NCBI GenBank assembly: GCA_026075535.2
Contig: AP026544.2
Span: 5,270,001-5,334,000 of the forward strand
Direction of reading: 5' to 3'
DNA from: Tricholoma matsutake
Lineage: Eukaryota > Basidiomycota > Agaricomycetes > Agaricales > Tricholomataceae
Length of the DNA: 64,000 nucleotides
Shown: positions 1 to 12,000 of the stretch, piece after piece
How the letters are laid out: every line of letters begins with the position of its first letter
How positions within the stretch are numbered: position 1 is the stretch's first letter
Translations under genes and position numbers: made by a program
Notes under the pieces: generated by a model
What the model was told of the DNA's origin: nothing
Databases searched by the model: none
Seen by the model: only the letters and a program-made list of their open reading frames with translations

Positions 1-1005
1 AGCAGTAAATCTCCCTTCGGTCGTCGGGTGACTGCTCTTGATCCTGTCAGAGAATCGACTCCTGTGACAGATCTTCGCGACGTATCAATGTACTTGAAGC
101 ATCCCCTTTCACCGACTAATTCAACTCCCAATCAGTCTCCGCGTCCAATCGACGTGACAACTCCCAGCAGTTTGCCACCTCTGCCGCCGAGCCCCGTCGG
201 GAGCTCAGCCGAACAAGCCCCCAATATGTTGGCCGTAAACGTTGCAATCCCCCAAATTCCGCGACACGATATCATCCTGAGAAGTAGGGAACATCTGTCG
301 GATGTAAGGACTGTGAGTATTTCATAAGAACAATGAATATCTCCATTGAAAACAGTATTAGTTTCTATCCAATTCACGCAACATATGGTCCTTGACCGCC
401 GTATTGGAGATTTTTCTAGTCGTGTGCAAAATTGTACCGTGGACCACGGTCCAGGTATGACCTACAATCATCCTTTACCTAGCAGGTGTTGAATGACAGC
501 TCAGCTTCCTCTTCTACCAAATGGTAGCTTATCCTCTGTTCCTTATCCGCAATGGACTTTCTTCCAAACACCCTCGTTCTGGTTGGTGATTCTCCACTGG
601 TCCATCCCGACTCTTATCATCCCTGCTATCGTGGGGCATGTAGTTTCGTTTACCCCCACAACCCAGTCGACGCTCCCAGGTACTCCTCCGATGACCCCCT
701 TTGACCCGCTGACCGCCTCTATCATCCGACTGGCGGCTCAAGTAGGATACCCATACCCTCATCTTGAACAAGGATGGCCAGATCCAGGATTGGATGTGTT
801 AGGGTTTAGATGGCGTGTCTTGATTTCAGCCGTTGGTCTCGCCTTCTCATTCGCGGAAGCCATCGCTGGTGCCCCGCAGGCCTTTGCAAGCACTTTAAGA
901 AGGGAGCAAGGATCAGAGCGTGCCTTAGTCGATAATGACACCTCGTCTGTGGTCCATAAATCGTTAACTGATCCTCACGGTACGGCTGAGGAATCTGATA
1001 GTTAG
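1..1005 (+). CDS. C-terminal part of a predicted membrane protein, two exons
   Basis: The frame is open from the window edge, so the 5' end lies outside. The first visible exon is proline/serine-rich and low in complexity. In-frame stops near 325 and at 490-492 require an intron. A donor at 313 (GTGAGT) or 304 (GTAAGG) with an acceptor ending at 504 joins both exons in phase 0. Exon 2 (505-1005) has one strong hydrophobic segment (FWLVILHWSIPTLIIPAIVG) and a second, weaker one (VLISAVGLAFSFAEAIAG), then a polar tail. Two membrane passes are therefore inferred. I do not recognise the family and assign no function. It converges on the FIG4 gene, which ends about 360 bp away on the other strand. 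Confidence 0.6.
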
Positions 1006-1366
1006 TTATCAGGTTTTGTAATCTTTTATGTATGTTTATTTGCTTTCCTGTTTTCTTATACTTCGTTTCCTCATTCCTCTGTCTATCCAATGATTTATGC
1101 TGGGGATTATGATATTGTACAACGCCGATGCTGTTTGGCGGCTCTGCATGTAGCACTTATATTTTGAGTTCATGCGCTTAGTTCCCTTTCGTACAGGTGC
1201 AGGGACACTGCATCTGGCTCCTCCCCGCAATTTAAAAGTCTGTCGCTATGTAGATCACCACCACCTCAGCGCAATGGGCTGATTTTCAGGATAAATGATC
1301 CAGTCATTCCGAGTCATCCGACAATGCTCCCGTAGGAGGTTAGAGTAAACGGTATCATTGTTCATA
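1006..1366. other. Convergent intergenic region
   Basis: AT-rich spacer between two convergent genes, presumably holding both 3' UTRs. I see no further gene or structured element in it. Confidence 0.5.
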
Positions 1367-4300
1367 TCAGATACTACCAAGCCATCGGTCATAATTGAAA
1401 GCAACCAAGATGGACGACCCATCCTTCCGACTGGTGCTCTCCAGGTGTTGAATCTTTCCTCGTTCAAGATAAGTGATGAAGTCCTTGGAAACTTCCTCTG
1501 ACCGTTCAGGTATCTCTCCTGCTGCTGTCCGCACAGCTGTTGAGTAGACTTCCAAGTCTTTGCGTTCACCCATGGTAGTTGGTGCATCGAGAAGCTCCTG
1601 ACACTGGTCTATATACCTGCAGACTCGCAATGAGTTCAACCGACGGACAGCCTAAAATGGCAGGGCCGACCCTTGATATTCTGCTTCCTCTGTGTCGGAA
1701 ACAGTTGGCTCTAACAGTTGCGTCGCCATTACTTCGGTGGAATGCCGATCGAGGTCAGACAGTAGGGGGCGTTTTTTGATCTCTGCTCCTGAAATTACCT
1801 TGCGGAGTGGCTGCTTCGGGCTCGAATTCGGTTGAGAGCCAATCCAGCGCCGAACACCTTGTACGACACTGCGCCGGTCTTCAAATATAGGTGACACAGG
1901 GCGAATCAGCATGACTCACCTTGGTTGTTGGGCCTCACTCCTGCGGCCGTGGGCCTCAAAAGGGCTGTGATTCATGTCCTTCGCTGTTTTCCTGTCGTGA
2001 TTGCAGCTAGATAGATAAGTCGTGACAAAGATGCGCACCCTGGAAGCTTTAGAGTACTGTTCATTGAGTATGCGAAGTGTTTGCCCAGTGATGTGAAGAG
2101 CAAAGGCCTGTAGTACTCTACCCAGAAGTCTCCTTTATACGTCACGAAATCTCGGAGGCCTTTGTCACACTCGTCGACCACATATGGAGGTTCAAGGTTT
2201 TTCTCATCAAACCACTTCTGGTAACCACCTCGTACAGGGGCGTGAGTTATGATTCGTTCCCCATGGACACCTAGGAAGAGGTTTATAGCCGTCTGTTTGT
2301 CTGCGTCTAAAAGTTGTCAGGCGTAACTCTGCTGCAAGGACAACAGATCGCTTACCTAGAAGAGAATTTGTGTAGAATCGGCGAATATTCTCAATGATAT
2401 CCCGCGAGTGACTATTCCAGTGGGGCATTCTCCTATAGGTCTCAACCCGGTTAACCAGAGCGCTTCCCGTGTACTGTAGGGCAATCGCTTCAAAGGCATG
2501 GATAGAATATCATTCATGTAAAGGTGTCACTCACTATCTCCATGATCATGGTACATCTCCGTCAACATGTTCACCGCATCTGAGTCGAAAGGCAGGTTGG
2601 GGCTGTCCACAACGCCAAGAGCATAGAGTTGATGTCCCAATGCACGTTTACCAAATACAAACTGCGCCGCATTTGTACGATCCAGGCAGTCAACGCAATT
2701 TGTACGACAGACTCCGTTTTGCAAGAAGATAGAGTTGCGCCAGCAGCCACTAGAAATAAGCATTTAGTGAATGTGTCAAAAGACGTCATTGAAACGTACT
2801 TCTGCTGGTAATGGGAATACGGTTCTGGTCCGGAGTGGAAAAAACCAGTCATTTGGATAGACTCTTCAGCGATGTCCTCGAGATAGCTGATTACATCCTG
2901 CGTCTTCCTGTTTTGCATTCAGATAATATACCGATTATGACGGGAGCCCTCACTCTTTGTAGGCACGAGACATGTCCCAAGCTCTATATACCATTCTTTT
3001 CTCCCGTGGAAGGAACTGGTTGAGATATTTGACGCATTGTGTATATTCATCCAGCAGTTTGGATTCACGTGGAACTGGTTCTCGTCTTTTGATTAGATTC
3101 AGGATAGTGATGGGAGCCCCATATCGTTTGAAGAGATCATCAAAATGTCGAGAAGCTGCCGTATAGAATGGATCCACAACACTGACTAGGATTCAATGAG
3201 TACTGAGAGAATACAAAAAAGGCGGGCGGACTTTCAATGGGCGGCTTCGGAACCATAGCATTAGTTTCCTGAGTCCAGTACACAGGTATGCTCCCCCGGT
3301 ACTATGTTGACGTTAGCCTCTGCGCGTTGGAAAGACTCGGCAGCTGACCTGTACATAACTCGTGTAGTTCGGGCTTGGACGTCGAATCGGCTGCTCATGG
3401 GCAGGACTAGGATAGTAGAAAGGAGTCGTGAGAGCTTCGGCTACGATCTGTTCCGTTTCTACTTCATTGGCGACATTTCCCTGCATGAAACGTGAATTAT
3501 ATAAAGCAACAATCACGATATACTAGATCCATACCTCGTCGTTAACACCACGCTTAAGATAGCGCGCACCGGCGTAGTGCCGAGACCTTCGAGCAATTAG
3601 AGTTACGAAAATTACTCGTCCAAGGACAGTCAATTCTATGCCGCCGAATTCAGTCAGCAACACGGATGGAGGAAGCCCAATAGACAGTAGTATTTACTTG
3701 CTTGATCGACATGACCGTGAACTAAAGCCAGAAGCCAATGTGGCTTGATAGGAGGTTTATCAACATCTGAGAACGGAGCTGAGAGCAGGTGGAAATTCCA
3801 GGCATAACGATCACCGAAGGGCCATTTCTGCCTGGTAGGCTGACTTGACCTAGTAAGATTGTGCTGGAGAGTAGATGTGAGGTCATAGGAATAACTGGGA
3901 GAAATGTGTTAGTTGTTATCGACAACACAGATGGCTCCAAAGCGATTTCACCTAAAGTAGAAGTTTTTAGACATGTCTACTTGTTTGAATATATTCATAA
4001 GGCGTTGCTCTTCTGCGGGTTTTTCTACTTTGTGAGCAGAGCAGACCGGGACGATGTCAGTATTTTCGCAGTGGTAGAGGTAATGTCCTCCCAAAAGTGC
4101 CACGACTGATCGTTTCGATATTAAAATCATATACCAGCCAGCAGTAAATCGTATAAAACCTGAAATCATTGTTATGTATCAGAGCAACAAGTAAAACACG
4201 AACATAGACTCACCAGCAATCCCAAAGAAAACTCGAGCTTTGCCCAAACCACCTGACGCCTTGTTGCCATCATCCAACATCTTCAACATCGCGCTCATTT

Positions 4301-4463
4301 GCTTGCCACTGTACTCGGCATCATCCTCTATAATAATCAGTTCATCCTGCGACGTTCTATCGACTTTCATGATGCGATGCCTCGAGTCTGCTGCATTCGA
4401 GGCAATGATGTAGAAACGAAGACGATTCTCATATAAGATGAACTTGTTGAATGCCGGTGACAT
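1367..4463 (-). CDS. FIG4: FIG4-type polyphosphoinositide phosphatase (Sac domain)
   Basis: FIG4 is the PI(3,5)P2 5-phosphatase that works with the Fab1/PIKfyve-Vac14 complex on vacuole/endosome membranes (family knowledge). About a dozen exons can be read on the minus strand. They give the family landmarks in order: N-terminus starting [17 protein letters not shown] (4463), [26 protein letters not shown] then [13 protein letters not shown] (about 3480), [23 protein letters not shown] (about 3110), the catalytic CX5R loop CVDCLDR inside [12 protein letters not shown] (about 2671-2706), [22 protein letters not shown], and a C-terminal part with [12 protein letters not shown] (about 1555). Several introns fit, for example GTACGT...CTAG just before the catalytic exon, and joined codons stay in frame. 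The catalytic Cys and Arg are present, so the gene looks intact. The start is the first ATG giving the family N-terminus; a short upstream exon is possible. The stop at 1367 is the least certain point. A Helitron end lies only about 150 bp upstream of the ATG. Confidence 0.9.
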
Positions 4464-4611
4464 TTGGAGTCTATGAACAAGTGTAAGTATGCAGTGTAAG
4501 GCGTTTCCACCTTGCTGCCGTAAGAAAAGCCTATTAATTGATTATTAAATTTCTAGCCTGGCAAGCCCAGCTTATATAATGATGTGAAGACAGTCGTTAA
4601 TTGAATTCCAA

Positions 4612-4639
4612 CAAGCTTTTTCAATGTGCCTTCGGCACA
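4612..4639 (-). other. Candidate Helitron 3'-terminal hairpin
   Basis: TGTGCC (4625-4630) and GGCACA (4634-4639) form a 6-bp stem with a 3-nt loop. On the minus strand CTTG follows 9 nt later, at 4615-4612. Position and shape match a Helitron 3' end, where a short hairpin precedes CTRR by about 10 nt. The third base departs from the consensus. Confidence 0.5.
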
Positions 4640-4720
4640 CGGGTGATTTATATTTATATCTACTCATCTTTATATATGTACTATGATACATTATTGTACC
4701 CATTTCTATGTATGCTCTAT

Positions 4721-7108
4721 CTACACATCATCTAGTAGTACTTCATTATATACAATATTTTTTGTTATTGCCTCCTCACTTGTACTTGCCCAGATGGCTT
4801 TGATATTGTGAACCGATGTCACCCGAGAGATTGCCACATAGAACTGCCCATGTGTAAAAACTGGAGTCCACAGGTCAAGACCAACATGTCTGACAGACTG
4901 GTCCTGTGACTTGTTGATTGTCATTGCAAAGGAGAGCTGCACTGGAAACTGCCTCCTGGTGAACTCAAAAGGCACTTGATCCTCAGTTGGTCACAGTGTG
5001 ATCCTTGGAATGAACACAGTCTCTCCAGCATGATCCCCAGTCAGAAGCCGTACCTCCAACACCCTGTTTCTCATCCTTGTGAGAATTCCTCTGCTCCCAT
5101 TGCAGACACCATGCCCAGGATCCAGGTTCTGAAGCACCATCACTGGACAACCAATCTTGAGAGCTGTCTGAGCCAATGGCAGTCCTGAGCAGTTGATTGA
5201 GTTCAGGTACTCCACAGGGTACATGAGCTCTCCCTGGTCTGGTGTGTTGTTTGGAATTGAGTCAGCACTGTGAAATACCCTCTGCTGTCCAGGGAACTTG
5301 TGAAGGATAAAAGCATTGAGGTCATCCACATCATCGTTGCGGCTTGACAGGATTGTCCGATCTGAGAAGTACTGGTCTGAGTGCTGTTGTGGATGATGGA
5401 TGTCAGGATAGATGGCATCCATGAGGGAGGGGACCGAGTTATCTGGGCACTTGAAATGGTCAGGAAGATGGATGTTGGCCTCATTGTCTGTGTGCATTCC
5501 ATGACCAACCTCGAGCTGCCACCTTGCAAAGTTGCGCTCCTCTGGAACATCTCCACTCAAACACATGTTCTGCTTGAGATAGAGCACCTGGATATTCCCC
5601 CAAAGAGCAGAGTGCTGCATGGAGGCACTGACAGCCTGAGGACGCGATCCTCTGATGATAACAGGCAGAATCTGCTGAAAGTCCCCTCCAAAGATGATGG
5701 TGAGGCCACCAAATGGCCTGTCTGATCCACGGACATCATGGAAGGTGCGATCAACAGCCTCATAGATGTGACGATGCTGCATGGGGGCCTCATCCCAAAT
5801 GACCAAGTCTGCTGCACATATGAGCTCTGCATGCTTAGAAGTATTTGAGAGGCTACAGGTGGAGGACTCATGAATGGGAATGGGAATCTTGAATGTAGAG
5901 TGTGCAGTGCGACCACCTTTGAGAAGAAGGGCAGCAATGCCTGAGGATGCAACACAGAGAACAATCTTAGCCTGGGAGCGAAGCCTGTAGCACAGAGTAT
6001 TGTAGACATATGTCTTGCCAGTGCCTCCAGGGCCATGGAGAAAAAAGGCCTGGCCAGACCGAGCATTGACTGCAGCAAGGATTTCATCAAATGCCACCCT
6101 CTGATCCTGATTCAACCTTGCCTCATGCTCAGCTGCCAGCACTGCTTGCTCCTCAGCATTGTACAACCTCTGCTCATTGATGAGGTGGTTGCCAACCATG
6201 GCTTGCCAGTCCTGGGTATACTGAGGCATAGTGGGCCAATCAGCGAGGGACTTGTTGGTGTGAGAGAGAAGCCAGTCAATAAGGAAGAGGCCATAGTCCT
6301 GGACATCACCATTGGTGGGGTTGAGGCGGTTGTAGTCATGCTGAAGGCGGTAGCACAGGTCATCACAGATGTGAATCCAAAAGGTGTTCCAGAGTGCAGC
6401 AGGGTCAGAGGGCAGACAGTCGCGAAGGATGGTCACAAACAAATGGCGAAGCTGCTGACCTGTCTGCATGGACCTGGCCTCCTCTAGACACTGATGCCAC
6501 TCCTGATCATCTTCCAACAGTCCACGGGTGAGGCAGGCCTCTCTAAAAGATGGTGCCTGCACATTTTGGAAGGTGAGGAGGCTCTCAAATGATGTTGGGC
6601 CCCTGACAGAAGTGAGGAGAAGGCGGAGATAAAAGCGCTCACCGGCAGTGGGGTGGACATAATACAGCCTGCCAACTGCAAAGCCATGTTGCCTGGGTTT
6701 CCACTTGCCAGTACTCTTGTGATACACAAACTTGGAGGGATAGTCCTGGTACAGAAGGTCACCTCCAACCTCTGGATATTCCAGGTTGGCCTTGAAGAAC
6801 ACAGTGAGAGTGGTGTCTTTTGTGGCTGCTTGCTCAATGACCTGCTGCACAGTCTCCACTCTATCCTCACTCCATGTGACATTTTGCTCATTCGGAAGGT
6901 GGACATGGAGGCAAACAACATTGGGAGAGGCACCATGCATGACAAAGTGGAGGAGACGCCAGAAGGACTCGCATGCAGATACAAAGCGGGCATCCAAGTA
7001 CTGCTTAATCTCATTATCGCAGGTGCCAAACTGCATAGTGACATGATCATGGCCCTTAAACGTACTTGTAGATGTACTTCAAGGCCTTGATGGAGGAAAT
7101 GACCTCGA
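4721..7108 (-). pseudogene. Helitron Rep-helicase, C-terminal (Pif1-like helicase) half
   Basis: This part unwinds DNA during rolling-circle transposition (family knowledge). Visible motifs: Walker A GPGGTGKT, Walker B region VIWDEAP, FGGDFQQILP (motif III) and, near the end, TINKSQ with FYVAISRV (motifs V/VI). The N-terminal end holds the tail of the Rep domain, including EIKQYLDARF. The frame runs 7036-4991, stops at TGA 4991-4993, and continues in the same frame to 4721; the TGA fits an Arg CGA codon. Between 7108 and 7036 the frame is shifted: after KYIYKYV the sequence appears to lack 2 nt before KGHDHVT. A gypsy element interrupts it at 7109. Non-functional as it stands, though the helicase motifs are well preserved. 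Confidence 0.88.
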
Positions 7109-7510
7109 TGTTAGGAAACCACCCCATTACCTAATAAACTTTCATTTTTATTTTATTATGTCGAATTACGCTACATGACGCCAAATGACGCTACATTTTG
7201 ATAGCATGAGAATTTTATTTCGCATGCATCAAAATGTACGCGCATGTACGAGTGCGTCAGTAACAACAATGTACAATATATGTAACATAGTATATAAACC
7301 CTAAATATATGCCTAGGGGACCCCAGTTGTGTTCTCTTAGGTATTCCACCTACGTTTTGGGTGTGAAAGGCCTATCTCAACAAACTCACCTATTAATAAC
7401 CCCTCGCATCAAAACCATCAATTCCCCCATCATGAGCGTGGATCCCGCCCCCTTCTTGTAGAGAGAACCTGCATGGTCTTAGCTAGCAGATAGTGGGTGT
7501 CGCCCTAACA
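7109..7510 (+). repeat. 5' LTR of family A copy 1
   Basis: 402 bp, TGTTAGG...CCTAACA, near-identical to 12922-13323. A TATATAAA box at 7291-7298 is a likely promoter element. The same LTR recurs at 18737 (split), 37398 and 50108 (split). Confidence 0.93.
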
Positions 7511-7991
7511 GAAGAACACAACTTCCCATATCAGTGCGCCTTCTCTTACTTGTGCATACGTCATTGTTTCACTGTGCCACATCCAATTACTCATCCTTTC
7601 GGCATGAGCTGGAAGTACTTGTATATATGTAATCTACCTTTTCTTTTGTAAGCTGACGCCAGGCCTTGCCTCACATTGCGACTGCCAGTGATTGAGAGGC
7701 AGCGCTTGTCATTAGGACAGCTGCAACCAGACAACCGATTGGATCTGGTTTAGTTACGATTTACATCACTCTATTCGGATGACTATTTTAGTTACAAGCT
7801 GAATGATATCTCCGAGATCAGGCACTGTTGGAAGGGTTATTGATCCGAAGTGTCAAAATAGGTGCCCGACGAACGACGAACCATTGACGAACCTCGATGA
7901 ACCATATCACGTGACCCATAAACGTTTGGAGAGGTCTCAAAGAAAAATTTTGAATTTGTCGAAGAAGTGATTCATCACAGATTCTACAATT
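7511..7991 (+). other. Family A 5' leader
   Basis: About 480 bp between LTR and gag ATG, without a convincing ORF. I could not assign a tRNA primer-binding site next to the LTR, where the sequence starts GAAGAACAC. The leader recurs in copy 2 at 26480-26943. Confidence 0.6.
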
Positions 7992-9089
7992 ATGTCCAAA
8001 CCTTCAACTTCTAATCCCAGTCCTAATCCTGTTCCCATACCAGCACTAGAGGTGAAAATTGATGCGCTCACAGCGCAAATGTCGCAATTAGTGTCAGTAT
8101 TGGCAGCATCACAGCCCAGACAAGCGGAAGTACAGCCAGAGATGACAGGAGAAAGAGATGATGAGATGGAGGAGATGGAGGAGTGGATATCACAGGAGGA
8201 TGAGACGGTGGAGAGATCCGGAAATGGAAAAGCGTGCTTACCTAAGTACGCGGCCCCGCAAATCTTTGACGGTACCATGGAGAATACAAAATCCTTCATC
8301 AGCTCTATAGTATTGTACATCCATGGGAGGAAGCCAGAGTTTCGTACAGCCAAGTCTAGGATTATGTTTGCTCTCTCATACATTCAGGGGGGGAAAGCAC
8401 AGTTCTGGAGAAACAAGGCTATTAATCAAATTGCCATGGGAAATAAACCATTTGCAACCTTCAAGGAATTTCTGGAGAGATTGGAGGCACAGTTTGGAGA
8501 CCCTAATCCAAAGGTGACAGCCAATGCTAAATTAAAGACCATGCGCCAAGGTTCCTTAATGGCGGATGAATTTATTTTGCAGTTCAAAGCAGAAGCTTCG
8601 CAAATGGACATGGGAGAAGCCGCGTTGGTAGAGTTTTTGAAAGCAGGATTAAATCCCTCTTTATTCAAGTCTATCTACCAACTACCTTCTATGCCAGAGA
8701 AGTTGGACAAGTGGTATAATTGGGCAATGCGCCTTGACCGGCAATATCGGCAGGAACAGGTGGAGTCAAAGTTGATGTACGGAAGTAGTAAATTTGGAAA
8801 GTCATCAGGAGGAAAGTCCGAGAAAGGAAAGGTGCCTCAGGCGCAAGCTCCGAGGGCACAGCCACCGGCCATGGCAGTGACACCTATAGTTACGGAGTCA
8901 GCAGCACCAGCAGATGCAATGGAGGTTGATCAAGTGGGGAGACGAGCCCCACTTAGATGTTTTAACTGTGGGCAGTTAGGACACATTTCTAAGAATTGTA
9001 AGCAGAAGAGAAAGATCAGGGGAGCTATATTCGAGGAAGTGAAGCAGGAGGAGGGGAAGCAGGAGAATTTTGTGGAAGAGTCCCAGTGA
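7992..9089 (+). CDS. Family A Gag (capsid plus zinc knuckle), copy 1
   Basis: 365 aa, uninterrupted. Gag packages the element RNA into particles. The capsid-like core lies around residues 75-235 (KSFISSIVLYIHGRKPEFR, GGKAQFWRNKA, LKTMRQGSLMADEF, LKAGLNPSLF). A CCHC zinc knuckle CFNCGQLGHISKNC is near residue 323, followed by a basic/acidic tail. The ATG is the first in an open frame after the leader. The stop is TGA here but TAA in copy 2. Pol lies in the -1 frame and is open right across the gag stop, apart from a TGA at 9260-9262, so frameshift expression is likely; I found no canonical slippery heptamer here. Confidence 0.9.
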   Translation: MSKPSTSNPSPNPVPIPALEVKIDALTAQMSQLVSVLAASQPRQAEVQPEMTGERDDEMEEMEEWISQEDETVERSGNGKACLPKYAAPQIFDGTMENTKSFISSIVLYIHGRKPEFRTAKSRIMFALSYIQGGKAQFWRNKAINQIAMGNKPFATFKEFLERLEAQFGDPNPKVTANAKLKTMRQGSLMADEFILQFKAEASQMDMGEAALVEFLKAGLNPSLFKSIYQLPSMPEKLDKWYNWAMRLDRQYRQEQVESKLMYGSSKFGKSSGGKSEKGKVPQAQAPRAQPPAMAVTPIVTESAAPADAMEVDQVGRRAPLRCFNCGQLGHISKNCKQKRKIRGAIFEEVKQEEGKQENFVEESQ

Positions 9090-12000
9090 AGGTTTCCCCA
9101 TTGGTGACCCAGAATCGTTACAATGTATTAGTATCCGAGGAAACCCAGAGTAAATCAGAAAAGGAAATCGAGGAGGAGTACAACTGTTGTGAATCACATG
9201 ACAAAGAAAATTGTCACATGTCATTTCTGAAAACCCCTAAATTCTTTATTCGCTCTGCGTGAATAGAACCTGAAATCACCTTGACTGTGGGACTGAAGAC
9301 AGTGGACATGCATGCAGCGATTGATGTGGAAGCATTGCTTGATAGTGGTGCTACAGGATTATTTATTAATCAATCCTTAATTACCAGAAACAGTATTAAC
9401 ACATGCAAGCTGGTGCAACCTATAATGGTGTACAATATTGACGGAACAGTCAATCGTGGAGGAACTATCAAGGAGGAGGTGACTATGGTACTAAAATATC
9501 AGGAGCATCAGGAGCGAGCCATATTCGAAGTGTGTGATCTTGGGAAAACCAATCTAATAATAGGATGTCTGTGGTTACGGAAGCATAATCCTGAAATTGA
9601 TTGGAAAACTGGGAAAGTACAAATGACTCGTTGTCCTAAGGAATGTAATGTGTATGGGAGGAAGATGAAGAAAGAAAAAAGGAAAAAGAAAGAGAAAGAA
9701 CGTCCGAGGAAGTATTCTGTTACGATGGAGGAAGTGGAGGATGAGGAAATGCCAAATGGGGAAGTTCCGATCATGATCGAGAAAGAAGAGCAAAAGCAAA
9801 CCTTTAGAGCAGTTCGTGGAGGACAGTCGTGGGACAAGAATATTGTGAAGGTGGAGAAGCCAGTGGAGGAATGGGTGCCAAAAGTGTATCATGAACATTT
9901 GTCAGTGTTCCAAAAGAAGGAGTCTGAGCGAATGCCGGTGTGGAAGCCATGGGATCATGTGATTGAGATGAAGCCCAGGTTTGTGCCGAAGAAGTCGAAG
10001 GTATATCCGTTATCTCCAATGGAACAAGAAGAAGTGGATGCGTTCCTGAAGGAGCAATTGTGCAAAGGATACATACGACCTTCGAAATCACCGCAGACGT
10101 CACCAATATTCTTTGTGCCCAAAAAAGACCAAAGAAAGAGGATGTGTACCGATTATAGGTATCTGAATGAGTGGACAGTGAAGAACGCATACCCCCTGCC
10201 GTTGATCTCAGAAATAATTGATAAGGTGGGAAAAGCCAAGGTCTTTACAAAATTGGATTTACAATGGGGATACAACAATGTACAAATAAAGAAAGGAGAT
10301 GAGTGGAAGGCTGCATTTGCCACGCGTTGAGGATCCTTCAAGCCGCTTGTCATGTTTTTTGGGATGACTAATAGTCCCCTGACCTTTCAAAATATGATGA
10401 ACGACATTTTCAAGGACATAATAGACAAAGGCGTGGTAATAATATTTATTGATGACATTCTGATATTCACGGAGGATGAAGAGAATCATGACGCGATAGT
10501 GCAGGAGGTGTTATGGAGGTTGGCAGAGAATGATCTATTTTTGAAACCAGAGAAGTGTGTGTTTGGGGCAAGTGAGATCGAGTTCCTAGGATTATTGATC
10601 GGCCCTGATGGGATCAAAATGGATCCGATCAAGGTACAGGCGATCACAGATTGGCCTGCGCCCACCCGTGTCAAGGAGGTTCAAGCCTTCTTGGGACTTG
10701 CAAATTATTATCGTCGCTTTGTGCACAATTTTTCTAAAGTTGCCGCACCCTTACATAACCTTACGTGAAAGGGAGTAGTATGGAGGTGGGGAGAGCAGCA
10801 GCAGACAGTGTTTGAGGAGTTGAAGAGGAAGTTTGTGGAGGGACCAATATTAACCCCAGTAGATTTCACACGCCCTTTGTGAGTGGAATCCGATGCATCC
10901 AATTTTGCTACTGGAGCAGTATTATCAATGCTGTGCGAAGATGACAAATGGCATCCTTGTGCATACTTGTCAAAAGGGTTGAATGATGTGGAGAGGAATT
11001 ATGATGTGCATGACAAAGAGATGTTGGGGATAATACGAGCATTGGAGGCATGGAGGCATTATTTGGAGGGATGTACGCATCAGATTGAGATCTGGACGGA
11101 TCATCAAAATCTGCAATACTTCATGTCCGCTAAAAAGCTTAATCGCTGGCAAGCAGGTTGGGCACTATTCCTATCGCGTTTCAATTTTCACTTGGTCCAC
11201 AAAGTGGGAAGCTTAATGAGGAAAGCAGATGCATTATCCAGATGTATTGATCATAAAAGGGGGGTGGAGGAGGACAATAAAAATGTTACCTTACTCAAAC
11301 CCGAATACTTTCGCATTTGCGCTATGTGTCAAGGGCATCTATTAATAGATAGCTCGGAAACAGAAATGTTGTCTAAAATTAGACAATGTTTGGAAATGGA
11401 CGATGAAGTAGTGGAAGCCGTGAAAGCTCTGAAGGGAGAGAAGAAAGGTAATATCAAAGGAGATGAATGGGCTGAGGAACAAGGGTTGGTGTTGTTTCGA
11501 GGAAAAGTGTATGTACCAAAGGATCAGGATTTGCAAAGGGAGATCATCTGGTTACATCATAATACGCTGACTGCCGGACACCCAGGAAGATGGAAGACGT
11601 TGGAATTAGTAATGAGAAATTATTGGTGGCCCAGAATTTCAAAGTATGTGTTGGGGTATGTGGATGGATGTGATACATGCATGAGGGGGAAGAAATTTCC
11701 AGAGAAACCTGCAGGAAAATTAATGCTGAACCCTATACCTAAAGTGCTGTGGTGAGATATATCTGTGGATTTTATTACCGGATTACCCGAGGCTCAAGGG
11801 TATGATGCAATATTCATAGTATGCGACCACTTTACAAAGGAGGTCCATATTATTCCTACTACTACAGAAACCTCATCATTGGGCTTGGCGCGCCTCTATC
11901 TAAATCAGGTATGGTGGTTACATGGGTTACCCAATACCGTTATCTCCAATTGCGGACCACAATTTGCTTCCGCATTTATGCGAGAACTAAACAACATATT

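Noticed and set aside
5381..7090. Plus-strand ORFs of 114-150 aa inside the Helitron helicase
   Set aside because: They are shadows of the minus-strand helicase frame and carry no recognisable sequence.
9508..9898. Minus-strand Phe/Leu-rich ORFs (109 and 107 aa)
   Set aside because: They are the complement of the Lys/Glu-rich linker in family A pol; the apparent membrane helices are an artefact.
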